Assembly: GCA_942159475.1 (NCBI GenBank)
Contig: OW804095.1
Coordinates: 90,781,740-90,845,739 of the forward strand
DNA from: Sthenelais limicola
Taxonomy: Eukaryota > Annelida > Polychaeta > Phyllodocida > Sigalionidae
DNA: 64,000 bases
Reading direction: 5' to 3'
Numbering within the stretch: position 1 is the first letter of the stretch; every line of letters begins with the position of its first letter. The notes below the pieces were generated by a model. It was not told where the DNA came from and searched no databases. It worked only from the letters and a program-made list of their open reading frames with translations. Positions 19,129 through 30,712 of the stretch are shown here, one piece after another. A program made the translations under genes and the position numbers.

Positions 19129-21274
19129 ATGGGATCCGGGGAATTGTTTGCGCTTCCTAGTACTACAGTTCATGATCGTTCTGTGTCTGAAACGAAGACT
19201 GGGTGTGGGGCTCTAGCTCCCGTAGGTACTACTGAGCCCGGGGCTGTCTGCCGGGGAGGTACGAAAGCGGTTCGGGCGTGTCGAGCGGACGAGACCACTC
19301 ATTCCAGGAATGGTGTAGATTCCAGGGATTTTCCTGTAGTTGCAGACTCCGGCAACGTTTGTTGGGGTAAGGCAGGTTACCAAGCTGAGTCAGGGCACTT
19401 GGTGATAGCGGAGTCAGGTCCCATCACGGGTGCGAGTATTCAGAAAGTTTCCGTGGATGATCAGAGGGTGTTGAAGCTCCGTGATCCATATATTGCGGAT
19501 AGATGGTACGCTTCAGTATCAGTGAATGGGGATGTTGGTGATTTCCTTTGGGATCCGGGCGCTACCACTAGCCTGGTGACGAAGACGTTCTATGACGCCC
19601 TGCGTCGGCCGCCGCCACTGGTTCCGTGCCGGTTGGCGTGCACGATGGGAAACGATTCACAGATTACTGTGCATGGTAGCGCTCTGTTCCCTTTGACGTT
19701 AGGGAAACAGACGTACATGTTAACGTGTCTGGTAGTGTCGGGTTTATCTGGCCCGGAGTCCGGAATCTTGGCGCAGGACTTCAATCTTGTGCATAGATGT
19801 TATGTGTGCTGGTCAGGGAAATTGTCTTTGAATGATGGAGAAGGCGCTGTGATCATGCATCACTGGCGTGGTGATCCGCCAAAGCAATTGGGTCCCTTGG
19901 TGAATATGATTACAACTAGTGAAGTAGGCGATGGAAGGCAGGTAACACTTCGGAAAGCGGTGGTCCTTCGTCCTTATTCAGCTACACTGGTTAAGATCGA
20001 TGTTCGCGGGTGCTCGGATTTGCCAACGGGTTTGATGTTTGAGCCAGACCAGAGTTTTCTAAAGGATTACACTGTGGGATGCCTTGATTCATATATCTCG
20101 GCTGACGCTACGGCGACTGTGGCCTTTAGTACTCCGTCCGCAGAAACCCTATGTTTAGGTGTTGATATGGTGGTTGGACGAGTGAGTGATGTGACGCTGC
20201 TATCGTCACCCACTACTAGTCCGGAGGGGGTGAATATGTGTCCGGAGGACAAAATAAAGGATGCGATCATCAACTCTATACAGGTGGTAGAAAACCCGTC
20301 TGTGGTAGATGAGGATTTGATTGCCCCGGATGACCCTGTGCCACCAAGTACGGAATGTCCGTTGAAGAAACTTGTAAGGGACTCTGATTTGACTGATCCG
20401 ACAGAGAGGTCAAAGCTGATGGGTCTTCTTAATGAGTTTCGTGGGAGCTTTTCGCTACCCGGAGATGGTTGGAGAGAAGATCCGGGTTGCACCCATGTCG
20501 TGAAACACGTAATTGATACTGCCGACTCTCGACCTATTAAGCTTGCTTATAGGCGGATTCCGGTGTCTAAGCGTGAAGTAGCCGAAGCGGAGATCTGGAA
20601 GATGTACGAGCAGGGGCGTATTGAGCATTCTAATAGTCCGTGGGGAGCACCCATCGTGATTGTTGGTAAAAAGGATGGAACTCAACGCTTCTGCGTCGAT
20701 TATCGCCAGCTCAATTCCGTCACAGTGAAGGACAGCTTTCCACTCCCTAGAATAGATGAGTGTGTCGAGGCGTTGGGCGGAAATAAATGGTTCTGCACCC
20801 TCGACCTGGAAAGTGGGTATTGGCAGATAGCGATGGACGAGGAGAGTAAGCAAAAGACGGCTTTCCTGTCCAGCGTTGGATTGTTTTAATTCAAGGTTAT
20901 GGCCTTTGGATTGTGCAATGCTCCTGCCACATTCCAGCGGATGATGGATCGTATGCTAGACGACCTTCGCTGGAAGTCTTGTCTGGTGTATCTTGATGAT
21001 ATCGTTGTATTTGGCGAGACATTCGATGGTTGTCTGCTAAATCTGCGATTGGTTCGTGAACGAATCCGGGAATACAGGTTGAAGCTGAAACCCAAGAAGT
21101 GTGAACTATTCCGCCGTGAAGTGGAATACTTGGGGAGATTAGTATCGGAAAAAGGAATTCGGGCGGACCCGAAGAAGATACAGAAGGTCCGTGACTGGCC
21201 CGTTCCGAAGACTGCGAGGGAAGTTAGACAATTTATAGGATTCGCGTCCTACTACAGGGAATTCCAACCGAATT
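19129..21274 (+). pseudogene. pol: Pol N-terminal part: protease and reverse transcriptase, copy 1
   Basis: An aspartic protease lies near residues 130-225: DFLWDPGATTSLV with the catalytic Asp at 19552, and GILAQDFNL as the C-terminal strand. The triad is DPG, not the usual DSG or DTG, in both copies. RT follows: WGAPIVIVGKKDG, RFCVDYRQLNSVTVKDSFPL, CTLDLESGYWQIAMD, AFGLCNAPATFQRMMD and catalytic VYLDDIVVF (YLDD at 20989-21000). A stop at 20887-20889 replaces the Gln codon that copy 2 has in LFQFKVMAFG, so RT is split before its catalytic box. The thumb continues to FIGFASYYREFQPN, where the foldback insertion begins. Confidence 0.85.
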
Positions 21275-21500
21275 CGGTTGGAATTCCCTGTAGTAGGACG
21301 CGAATGTAGTAGGACGCGAATCCGCCCGAATTCCTTTTTCCGATACTAATCTCCCCAAGTACTCCACTTCACGGCGGAATAGTTCACACTTCTTGGGTTT
21401 CAGCTTCAACCTGTATTCCCGGATTCGTTCAAGAACCAATCGCAGATTTAGCAGACCGGATGATATAATATTTCTTACTACAGGGAATTCCAACCGAATT
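21275..21500. repeat. 226-bp foldback insertion in pol, copy 1
   Basis: Relative to copy 2, 226 extra bases sit at this point. They are the reverse complement of upstream pol (about 21028-21274), with jumps: first a perfect hairpin around GAATTCCAACCGAATTCGGT, then a repeated TGTAGTAGGACGCGAA, then inverted thumb-region text, about 20 bp of filler, and a duplicate of TACTACAGGGAATTCCAACC. It shifts the frame and adds stops. Confidence 0.93.
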
Positions 21501-22675
21501 TCGCTGCAGTTGTCTCCCCGTTGCAGGACGTAGTAACGGCAGCCGGAAGAGAAAAACGATACACAAAAGCAATAAACTGGACCCCGGAGTGTGCAGTTGC
21601 CTTCCAGAGCGTGAAAGATTTGTTGAACCGGGCTCCGTTGTTGAGATACCCTCGGAAAGAGGGGGAGTTTATCTTAGACACAGATGCCAGTGGGTATGGC
21701 ATGGCAGGGATTTTGTCCCAGGTCCAAGATGGTAAGGAGGTAGTCCTTGGGTATGCTAGTAATAGCTCGGATAAAGCCCAACGGAACTACTGTGCGACCA
21801 AACGAGAATTGTTGGCTGTGCTTACCTATCTGAAGAAATTCCGGCACTATTTATTAGGGAATCGGAACTTCTTTGTTCGGACGGACCATGCTTCGCTGCG
21901 TTGGCTCCTGAATTTCAAGGATCCTATGGACATGCTGGCGCGCTGGTTAACCCAGATGCAAGAGTATGGCCTGGATCAGTGAATGATTCTCCATAGAGCG
22001 GGGAAGAAACATGTCAATGTTGATGCGCTTTCCCGGGTTCCGACCCGGAAGTGTGCTCGATTTGACTGTGTTGATTGTGGGGCGCACGATGCTGTTGTTG
22101 CTGCGACCACTGTGACCCTTGCTGCTACGGGAGAAATCATCCGGACAGCTCAGCAAGACGACCCAGAGATCCTAAGAGTGATTGCTATAGTGGAAGAAGA
22201 AGTCTCGGTTCCGGACAAGCAGTCCCTGTCCGGTGAATCAGACGAATTCTGTACCTATATGCATAACTCGGGGAGTTTGTCGATGAAGAATGGTGTGCTG
22301 TGCTTGTCGTGGACTCGACCTCGCACAGGAATCACGTATGTGCGCAAAGTAATTCCTACTGCGCTTCGCTATGAGATATTCCAGGGAATGCATGGACCGA
22401 AGACGGTTGGGCATTTCGGATCTTTCAAGACTGGTTGGACAGCCAAGAAGAAGTACTTCTGGCCCAACATGACAAGTGATCTGAAAAGGTGGCTCAGGGC
22501 ATGTCCGGAATGTAGCATGCGAAAGACGAGGGGTGGTGGCGGAATCATGCCTCTCAGGAAGGAATTGCATGGAGAACGCTGGAGTCGTATTGGATTGGAT
22601 ATAATAGGTCCGTTCCGTCTTACCCCCAGGGGTAATAACTACATCATGGTAGTGACGGATCACTTTTCAAAGTAG
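21501..22675 (+). pseudogene. pol: Pol middle part: RNase H and integrase N-terminus/core start, copy 1
   Basis: RNase H reads FILDTDASGYGMAGILSQ, YCATKRELLAVLTYLKKF and FFVRTDHASLRWLL. A TGA at 21980-21982 replaces the Arg codon of copy 2. The next part has HRAGKKHVNVDALSR, then the integrase zinc-binding region (EIFQGMHGPKTVGHFGSFKT, YFWPNMTSDLKRWLRACPEC) and the first catalytic strand, GLDIIGPFRLT plus YIMVVTDHFSK. A TAG at 22673-22675 replaces the Trp codon of copy 2. Three of the four pol stops in this copy are C-to-T or G-to-A transitions seen against copy 2, two of them at CpG. Confidence 0.85.
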
Positions 22676-23920
22676 GCGGAGACCTATCCAATGCCAGACC
22701 ACACCGCTGAGAGATGTGCAGAAGTTCTCTTCAGGGAGTGGATCCTCCGGTTTGGTTGTCCCGTATCGTTGCAAACGGACGGAGCACCGGAGTTTTGATC
22801 CACCCTGTTGCGGAGCTTGTTGGAGATGCTAGGGGTTGAAAAGCTCATTACCTTACCGTATAGACCGCAGTCAAACGGTCAAACGGAAAGAATGAACCGA
22901 GTCCTGGTAGAACAACTGTCCTGTCTGACGGATTATAGTGCGACGGATTGGGATTTGTTGGCTCCGTGTGTCGCTCACGCGTACAGAGCAAGTGTGCATG
23001 CGAGTACGTTATGCACACCTAACTCTGTGGTGTTTGGTGACGAGCTGGTAACGCCTATGGACTTGGTCCACGGGGTGGAACCAGGCGGTCTGGATTTTCC
23101 ATGCAGAGTGCCGTTCGTGGAGAATTTGAAGCATTGGTTGAAGCTTGGGCATAAGTTCGTCCGTGAGAATCTCGGAGTGGCAGCGATCCACCAGAAACGG
23201 GATTTCGATCGGCGAGCTAAGCCTAAGACCTTTGAAGTGGGGGATGTTGTATACCGCTACAACCATCCGCAGGCCAGTAAAAAGATCGGTCCCAAGTGGG
23301 ATGGGCCCTTCAAAGTAAAACGGTTTATAGGGGGTACAACCTATGAACTGGAAACAGTTGCAGGAGTCGTAAGGTGTCATGTCAATTACCTTAAGCAAGC
23401 TTTTGACAAGGACGGACCCGTGCAGGTTGTTAATCTTGACAGAGCACCGGAGTTCCGTGCATTGCAGAAGGCTGGCCGCGACGTCCTCAGACTTGAAAGT
23501 GGGAAAGTAATAGCTGGCAAGGAATGTCCTGATCTGAAAGAGAGAGAAAAAGTCTCCGTGTTTGTGAAACGACGGGGAAGGCCTAAGAAGGGGAAACAGA
23601 GTTTGAAAGCCACAAAGACCGCTGTTCTGCCTGTTCCGCCCTTGCCCCAAGCTAACGTTGTCATGCGGAAACGCGGAAGACCACGAAAGCTACGGTTGCC
23701 AGACCCGCCTGTTCCGGCTGTAGCTCCACGGAGGGGTAGACCTCGTAAAGTTGTTGCTGAACCGCTGCCGAAACCACCCGTACAGAAAGTAGGGAGGCCG
23801 GCGAAAGATTCAGTAGCACGAGTGAAGAAAGTCAGAAAGGATAGAGCTAGCTCTCCTGTCGAGGTTGTAAAGGGGAAACGGGTGCGCCGTCCCCCAGACC
23901 GATTACAACTGAAGTCTTAG
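22676..23920 (+). pseudogene. pol: Integrase core end and AT-hook C-terminal tail, copy 1
   Basis: The core continues through LQTDGAPEF, a TGA at 22796-22798 (Arg in copy 2), and PYRPQSNGQTERMNRVL with the third catalytic acid (Glu). A GPY/F-like module follows: DVVYRYNHPQ, KKIGPKWDGPFKVKRF, TTYELETVAG. The last 115 residues are basic and carry four AT-hook-like cores: RRGRPKKGK, KRGRPRKLR, RRGRPRKVV and KVGRPAKD (codons near 23569, 23671, 23731, 23789). AT-hooks bind the minor groove of A/T runs; their place on integrase suggests a role in target choice, which is inference. The frame 22808-23920 is open; the break lies upstream. Confidence 0.82.
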
Positions 23921-25029
23921 CTGTTTGTGTACCAATACGGGGAATGTAGGTCTGATTCCCCGGATTGAAACACAACGAGAAGTCGACCAGGGGTGCCAGC
24001 ACGGAAGAATACACCCTGGGTCCCCAAACGGCATATGGAGCTTTTATTAGTTTCGTATGGCCGGGAAAGAACCTAAGTTATTCCGGCGGATTGATAACTT
24101 ACCGCATGAGAACCGTGATGTGGCTTGGACTAGGCCTATGGGGAATAGAGATTCTAACCTCGTAACGCTATTGGTCCTGGATCTTGGTTGAAATAGCTTG
24201 AAAATGCTGCCTGAGGTATCATGCCAAAGATCCGCGGAATATGTTTCCACCCTTGTCTCTGGTGGAAGATGGGTTGGTTGTCCGTGTTCATAATATTCCC
24301 AGGAGGGGAACGGATATACTAACCCAACGTGAAGAAAACCCTAACATAAGGTTAGGCGGGTTATGCACGGAGGCAATGGCGCTGAGGTGTGCGGTGAGAC
24401 GTGAGCGAACTAGCGTTGTAACGGTGTAACTAGCGGTAGTTGCAACCGCTGCTCACTAGTTCTCTTCCCTCACAGAGCCCTCTTTGCTTCCAGACTTCAA
24501 CCTGTAAGTACGCTTTCTGACGATGCTCTTCATATTTGGTTGATTTGTATGTGTGAACCGTATGAAATGTTGCTGTTAGTTTGCTAAAGTAAAGGAAATG
24601 TGTTTTATGTACCGCTAGTAGTAGGCACGGAAGTCGTTGGTTTGATTTATTGGTAGGTTCTCTCTATTTTGCATTGGAGATAGACCGCCACAGCCACGAC
24701 CCACGTGCTCTGCATCGTCTGGGCTATTTTAAACATGAGCTACGCACATGGGTTGCAAATCCCTATGTAAGCTTGTTGGGTACATTCTAAACTTTCGGGT
24801 AGTGGTTTTAGAACTAGATCCCTCCAAGAGGATTGTCTAGTAAATGTTCCGTCATTCCTTTTGGATGATCTTTTAGTTTCGGTTTCGGTTTCGGATGATG
24901 TAAATAATGTTCCGGCTACAGCGTTCCAGATTTGAATGTAATGCTTTTTGTTGCAGGAACGAGAACTGAAACGCAGCCTTTTAGAGCTACTGACTACCTG
25001 ATTGCTTGATTACTTGAATGTAAGACGAG
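23921..25029 (+). other. Pol to third-ORF intergenic region, copy 1
   Basis: About 1.1 kb without coding potential, conserved with copy 2. Holds the predicted intron and AT-rich text with TTTCGGTTTCGGTTTCGG near 24878. A promoter for the third ORF could lie here, but I see no firm signal. Confidence 0.5.
24504..24956 (+). promoter_or_regulatory. Predicted intron before the third ORF, copy 1
   Basis: AACCT/GTAAGTACG at 24504 is a near-ideal 5' splice site, and a pyrimidine-rich CTTTTTGTTGCAG/GAACG ends at 24956. Both sites are kept in copy 2 (42850-43303, one base longer). The third ORF begins 73 nt after the acceptor. Splicing of a subgenomic or separately started mRNA would deliver the ORF; transcript evidence is lacking. 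Confidence 0.55.
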
Positions 25030-25709
25030 ATGTCGAAGCCTGGCGACGACATCATCGACCTGGACGTCTCCGGCGACTCCGTAGAGGTGCCCATACAGAC
25101 GTTGAGACCCAGGTCGGCACTGCTGTAGACCGGTTGACGGAACCTCTACAGGCGCTGGAGGCTGTGCGAGAGTCCATCGGGGAGTTAGCTGCTCTCCATG
25201 AGGAAAATCGCACCCAGTCGCGCCTGATCAGAGACTTGAAGGCAAGTCTTCACCGGAGTGACTTGCAGGTTAGGTCTCTGGAGGAAACCGTCAGTTCCCT
25301 GCGAGCAGATTTGGAGGCTAACGGTGTGTCAGCGCCTGACACAAGTGAGGAACGTGAGCCATCCGGCTCCGTCCAATTTGGCCCCAGCAGTGCAGCTGGC
25401 AGTCCGGTCAGGAGAAATCCTTTGACCACTGCCCCCGCTATGTTGACGGATGCGGATCGCTACTTATGGATGGGTCAAATGATGGCTTCCTTCATGAGTG
25501 CTCCGCCTCCTATGTCCCTGCCCATGGCCGGAACGTTTCCTGGTTACGGGAATCCCGGCATGAGTCCGCTAATGATGGCCTCCCTAGCGCACATGGGAAG
25601 CCCATTGCGGGGTCCGGCTCCGGCTGCTCAAGGTGCCCCTCCAGAGGATATGGAGGATTCAAGTAGCACCCATAATGAGACGCCCGGAGACGAGCAGCAG
25701 CCGCTGTAG
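25030..25709 (+). pseudogene. Third ORF (zinc-finger/coiled-coil protein), internally deleted, copy 1
   Basis: The start ATG at 25030 and its first 22 codons match copy 2 (MSKPGDDIIDLDVSGDSVEV), then 1,357 bp present in copy 2 are missing at 25095/25096. That deletion removes both finger regions and the basic segment and shifts the frame. The rest (25096-25709) is open in the original downstream frame: a coiled coil (QALEAVRESIGELAALHEEN, RSLEETVSSLRADLEANG) and a Pro/Met-rich C-terminus (SAPPPMSLPMAGTFPGYGNP) ending in an acidic tail. It keeps 68 bp lost in copy 2, so it shows the true C-terminus. Confidence 0.8.
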
Positions 25710-26237
25710 ATGACGAATCGGATTGACCCTGGACTCTGGAACCCGGACACGGACTTGACATGGCGGACTTGAACTAAACCTGACGCGGAACGCCCTTGGA
25801 CACCGCGAGAGAACACGGATCGGCTCGGATTGACTTGATGCTGACCCTGTTTGACCCCGGAAAACCCTTTGATTCGCGGAAGAACGTACGCTGTGTTGTT
25901 CTAAAGAAGTTTTGGTGTAGTAGAAACTAAATTTTTTTTAACCTGTGCTGGATCATGTTTTGTACATAGATAGGACTCTGGAAGCTCCTTGTTGTCGAGA
26001 TGCCGCTGAATGGTTAAAAATATTCTCAAAGCTTAAAGTTATAACTTCTATTTCTACTTACGGAGATGTTGCGACTTGTTAACTATGTAGTGAGGACACA
26101 TATATGCTCCTGCTTGTACTTGTTTGCCATGTGAATTCTCTTTTTATAACTTCTTAGAACATGTTACTTATTCACTTCTTTTAATAATTTATGCCTCCGG
26201 AAGATTATTTACTGTAGGGTAAAAATCTTTAAATTTT
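25710..26237 (+). other. 3' untranslated region, copy 1
   Basis: Non-coding sequence between the third ORF and the PPT, closely matched in copy 2 (45345-45870). No other feature seen. Confidence 0.6.
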
Positions 26238-26248
26238 GGAGGGGGTAT
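26238..26248 (+). promoter_or_regulatory. Polypurine tract
   Basis: GGAGGGGG then TAT directly precedes the 3' LTR; it would prime plus-strand synthesis. Same in copy 2. Confidence 0.8.
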
Positions 26249-26745
26249 TGTAGTGAATACGGTTTTAAATAGATCCGAGATAATTGGTCTGACCGGGCGT
26301 TGCTATAATTGGGTGCACGCGCCTCAACTGAACGCGCTCCCGGTTCAGAAATGGCCTTTCGGATTCCCGCCTTTTCTTACTTGGACAGAGTTCCAGTAAA
26401 CCAATATCAAAGGTAACTTAAATCTAGTCAACTCTTTTACCATAATGTGTCTTAGAGTGCTTCCGGATGCTCCGGTAAGACTCCGTGTTGTTTCACTGTG
26501 TTACTCCTATGTAAAACCATGTTAACTGTTTGACTCTCAACACCTGCAATGATTGTGTACCATAATTGCCACTTGTCCTTTGAGGCCAATACCTGGTCAC
26601 CTCTGTTGGGTCCGATAAACACTATCGGACATGGTTTGTGTGGAGAATAAAGCCTGTGATACCTAAAGAGCTGTGTGTCTGGTCTTCTTTCCCTTCGCGA
26701 GAATAGATATCGAACTTGGGTAGTGTGAGACGGAAAAACACTACA
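26249..26745 (+). mobile_element. 3' LTR, copy 1
   Basis: 497 bp, ends ACACTACA, followed by the target duplicate TAAC and satellite block 2. About two differences from the 5' LTR by eye. Confidence 0.95.
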
Positions 26746-29211
26746 TAACCACCATTAGGCAGACATTTATATATATAACCACTATTAGGCAGACATTTAT
26801 ATATATAATCACTATTAGGCAGACATTTATATATATAACCACTATTAGGCAGACATTTATATATATAATCACTATTAGGCAGACATTTATATATATACCC
26901 GCCATTAGGCAAACATTTATATATATAACCACCATTAGGCAGACATTTATATATAAAATCACTATTAGGCAGACATTTATATATATACCTGCCATTAGGC
27001 AGACATTTATATATATAACCACCATTAGGCAGACATTTAAAAAGATAACCACCATTAGGCAGACATTTATATATAAAATCACTATTAGGCAGACATTTAT
27101 ATATATACCCGCCATTAGGCAGACATTTATATATATAACCACTATTAGGCAGACATCTATATATATAATCACTATTAGGCAGACATTTATATATATAATC
27201 ACTAGTAGGCAGACAATATATATAATCACTATTAGGCAGACATTTATATATATACCCGCCATTAGGCATACATTTATATGTATGACCACCATCAGGCAGA
27301 CATTTATATATATAACCACTATTAGGCAGACATTTATATATAAAATCACTATTAGGCAGACATTTATATATATAACCACTATTAGGCAGACAAAATATAT
27401 ATATAACCACCATTAGGCAGACAATATATATATTCAACCACTATTAGGCAGACATTTATATATATAACCACTATTAGGCAGACATTTATATATATAATCA
27501 CTGTTAGGCAGACATTTATATATATACCCGCCATTAGGCAGACATTTATATATATAACCACCATTAGGCAGACATTTATGAAGATAACCACTATTAGGCA
27601 GAGATTTATATATAAAATCACTATTAGGCAGACATTTATATATATAACCACTATTAGGCAGACATTTATATATATAACCACTATTAGGCAGACATTTATA
27701 TATATAATCACTATTAGGCAGACATTTATATATATACCCGCCATTAGGCAGACATGTATATATATAACCACTATTAGGCAGACAATATATATATATAACC
27801 ACTATTAGGCAGATATCTATATATAAAATCACTATTAGGCAGACATCTATATATATAATCACCATTAGGCAGACATTTATATATAAAATCTCTATTAGGC
27901 AGACCGCTGTATATATAATCACCATTAGGCAGACATTTATATATATAACCACTATTAGGCAGACATTTATATATATAATCACTATTAGGCAGACATTTAT
28001 ATATATAACCACTATTAGGCAGACATCTATATATATAACCACTTATAGGCAGACATTTATATATATAATTACTATTAGGCAGACATTTATATATATAATC
28101 ACTATTAGGCAGACATTTTTATATATAACCACTATTAGGCAGACATCTATTTATATAACCACTTATAGGCAGACGTTAAAATATATAACCGGTATTAGGC
28201 AGACATTTATATATAAAATCACTATTAGGGAGACATTTATATATATAACCACAATTAGGCAGACATTTATATATATAACCACTATTAGGCAGACATTTAT
28301 ATATATAATCACTATTAGGCAGACATTTATATATATACCCGCCATTAGGCAGACATTTATATATATAACCATTATTAGGCAGACATTTATATATATAACC
28401 ACTATTAGGCAGACATTTATATATACAACCACTATTAGGCAGACATTTATATATAAAATCTCTATTAGGCTGACATTTATATATATAACCACTATTAGGC
28501 AGACATTTATATATAAAACCACTATTAGGCAGACATTTATATATATAACCACCATTAGGCAGACAATATATATATATAACCACTATTAGGCAGACATTTA
28601 TATATATAATCACTATTAGGCAGACAATATATATATATAACCATTATTAGGCAGACATTTATATATATACCCGCCATTAGGCAAACATGTATATATATAA
28701 CCACCATTAGGCAGACATTCATGAAGATAACCACTATTAGGTAGACATTTGTATATAAAATCAGTATTAGGCAGACATTTATATATATAACCACTATTAG
28801 GCAGACATTTATATATATAACCACTATTAGGCAGACATTTATATATATAATCACTATTAGGCAGACATTTATATATATACCCGCCATTAGGCAGACATTT
28901 ATATATATAACCACCATTAGGCAGACATTTATGAAGATAACCACTATTAGGCAGAGATTTATATATTATAAAAATCACTATTAGGCAGACATTTATATAT
29001 ATAACCACTATTAGGCAGACATTTATATATATAACCACTATTAGGCAGACATTTATATATATAATCACTATTAGGCAGACATTTATATATATACCCGCCA
29101 TTAGGCAGACATTTATAAATATAACCACTATTAGGCAGACAATATATATATATAACCACTATTAGGCAGATATCTACATATAAAATCACTATTAGGCAGA
29201 CATCTATATAT
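26746..29211. repeat. 30-bp satellite, block 2
   Basis: About 82 units. Variant units make recognisable strings, for example one with GACCGCTGTATATATAATCA near 27903 and units with TTTATGAAGATAACC. The stretch 27.4-29.2 kb reappears as about 31.75-33.66 kb, so the array grew by segmental duplication as well as unit by unit. Confidence 0.95.
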
Positions 29212-30712
29212 GAGCAATTCCACCAAAAATGTCACATTTGGCCATCCAGGGCTGAAAATTCACAATTTTTTTAAATTGCTTCCATTGATTTATTTTTTTC
29301 GTACATAAACTAGATATATTGCTGCTAATATAGACGAAATTGGGAACGTTAATTATGAATATTGTGGTCAGGGGAGCTTGGCGGACACTGTAACCTGAGT
29401 TCTGAGATCATGGGCACAGGGGAATGGTACATATTTGTACATAAAAGAGGGTTTAAATTAGAAATGAATAATAAAAATATATGCATAATGTTTTTAATTA
29501 CGTGTGTACGTGATAGGTCTTTATATAAGGGTCATAACACTCTTTAGTTTGTGAAAATATTCCAACTAGAAGAAAAGTTACAGCCAAAAAACTGTTTAGT
29601 AATGGTAATGGTAATGGCCGCGGCAAAGGTCATAGATCATTGACCTTCTGGCCAATTATGTACATATAATCCATTATATCTGGAATATTTACAAAACTAT
29701 CAATAACATGGTTTCCCCCTCGTTTTTCTGTTAATTTGAGTTGCATACTTGTTTTGGTTGTTTATGAAGGTAGATATAAGTTATATTAAGGTATTTAGAG
29801 AAAAAATTAGTGGGGAAAAATTAAAAAAAAATAGTTTCAACCCCCCTCCAGACCCCCAACCCCTCTAGACCCCCGTTACGGCGACATCGGCGCCCTCTAG
29901 ACCCCCGTTACAGCGACACACTGTTTTTGCTTGTTGCTATCATGTCAAGTATGACAACAACAAATTTTGTATTTATTTATTTTCCCTTGTGTTTCTTACA
30001 CATTATAATGCTCATAGAAAATAATTTATGCTAATATTAATTAATTTATTGCTGAAACCTAGACCCCCGTTACGGCGACATTAATATTCCCCAAAACCTT
30101 TTTCAGAATTCTAATCCCATTATTTAGTAGGAAAGAATTAGCTGGAGATTTTTCAATGAATATAATGGATGTACTGATCATAAACAATGATATAAGTAAT
30201 GGAGGTAAGAGGGGGTTTCATTTTTAGTTCTTCTAGGTCTATATGTTCAAAAGAAAATTTAGACCCCCGTTACGGCGACAGGGGCTACCCCATAATCAGC
30301 TTTACATAATATCATCAAGAAATGAATTGAAAAGTTGAAAATATTGATTTTTTATCCATAAAAACATATTATTTCAGAGTAATCATTGTCCCTCTGGCCC
30401 ATTATGCCCATAAAACCCATTATATCGAGAATATTAATAAGTTTTTCCCAAAAAAATACTAGCTGCATTTTTTAAACAGTGATTCCGCTAGGAAAATCTG
30501 CGTGTTTTATGGGTGATTCTTGCAGAAAAATAAGCATTTTCTTGGCCTCATGATTAAAAAAAAACAAAAAACATTGTAGTATACTTCCCCCTAGACGACT
30601 TTTTTCCCCTGGATCCGAAAATAACAACGAAAATAATCTCAGATAAATATTTTAGCCTCTGGACGAGTTGTTGTATTTTAACCCAAATGATGCACTTTTG
30701 GTGGAATTGCTC
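29212..30712. mobile_element. TIR element A, 1.5 kb, non-autonomous
   Basis: Both ends carry inverted repeats: GAGCAATTCCACCAAAA at the left and its complement at the right, with weaker similarity to about 32 bp. The 4-bp target duplication ATAT is confirmed by a paralogous empty site at about 33650-33672. No protein is encoded. The left half matches element B (51470-52905) base by base over several hundred bp; the right half does not. The right half carries four copies of GACCCCCGTTACGGCGACA (cores at 29878, 29910, 30072, 30272; the second has ACAGCG). Superfamily not assigned. Confidence 0.88.

Larger units (their letters stand above)
16523..26745 (+). mobile_element. Ty3-type LTR retrotransposon, copy 1 (defective)
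   Basis: A complete 10.2-kb provirus-like insertion with 497-bp LTRs at both ends, TG...CA termini and a 4-bp target duplication TAAC in the satellite. Order: LTR, PBS, gag, pol (protease, RT, RNase H, integrase), predicted intron, third ORF, PPT, LTR. RT before integrase places it in the Ty3/gypsy group. Compared with copy 2 at 35201-46380, it has stop codons at 20887, 21980, 22673 and 22796, a 226-bp foldback insertion at 21275-21500 and a deletion of about 1.36 kb in the third ORF. LTRs differ by only about two bases by eye. Confidence 0.95.

Noticed and set aside
26622..29189. Minus-strand repeat-protein genes with YIYKCLPN decapeptides
   Set aside because: They are frame by-products of a 30-bp repeat without stops; several frames are open at once and none has independent support.
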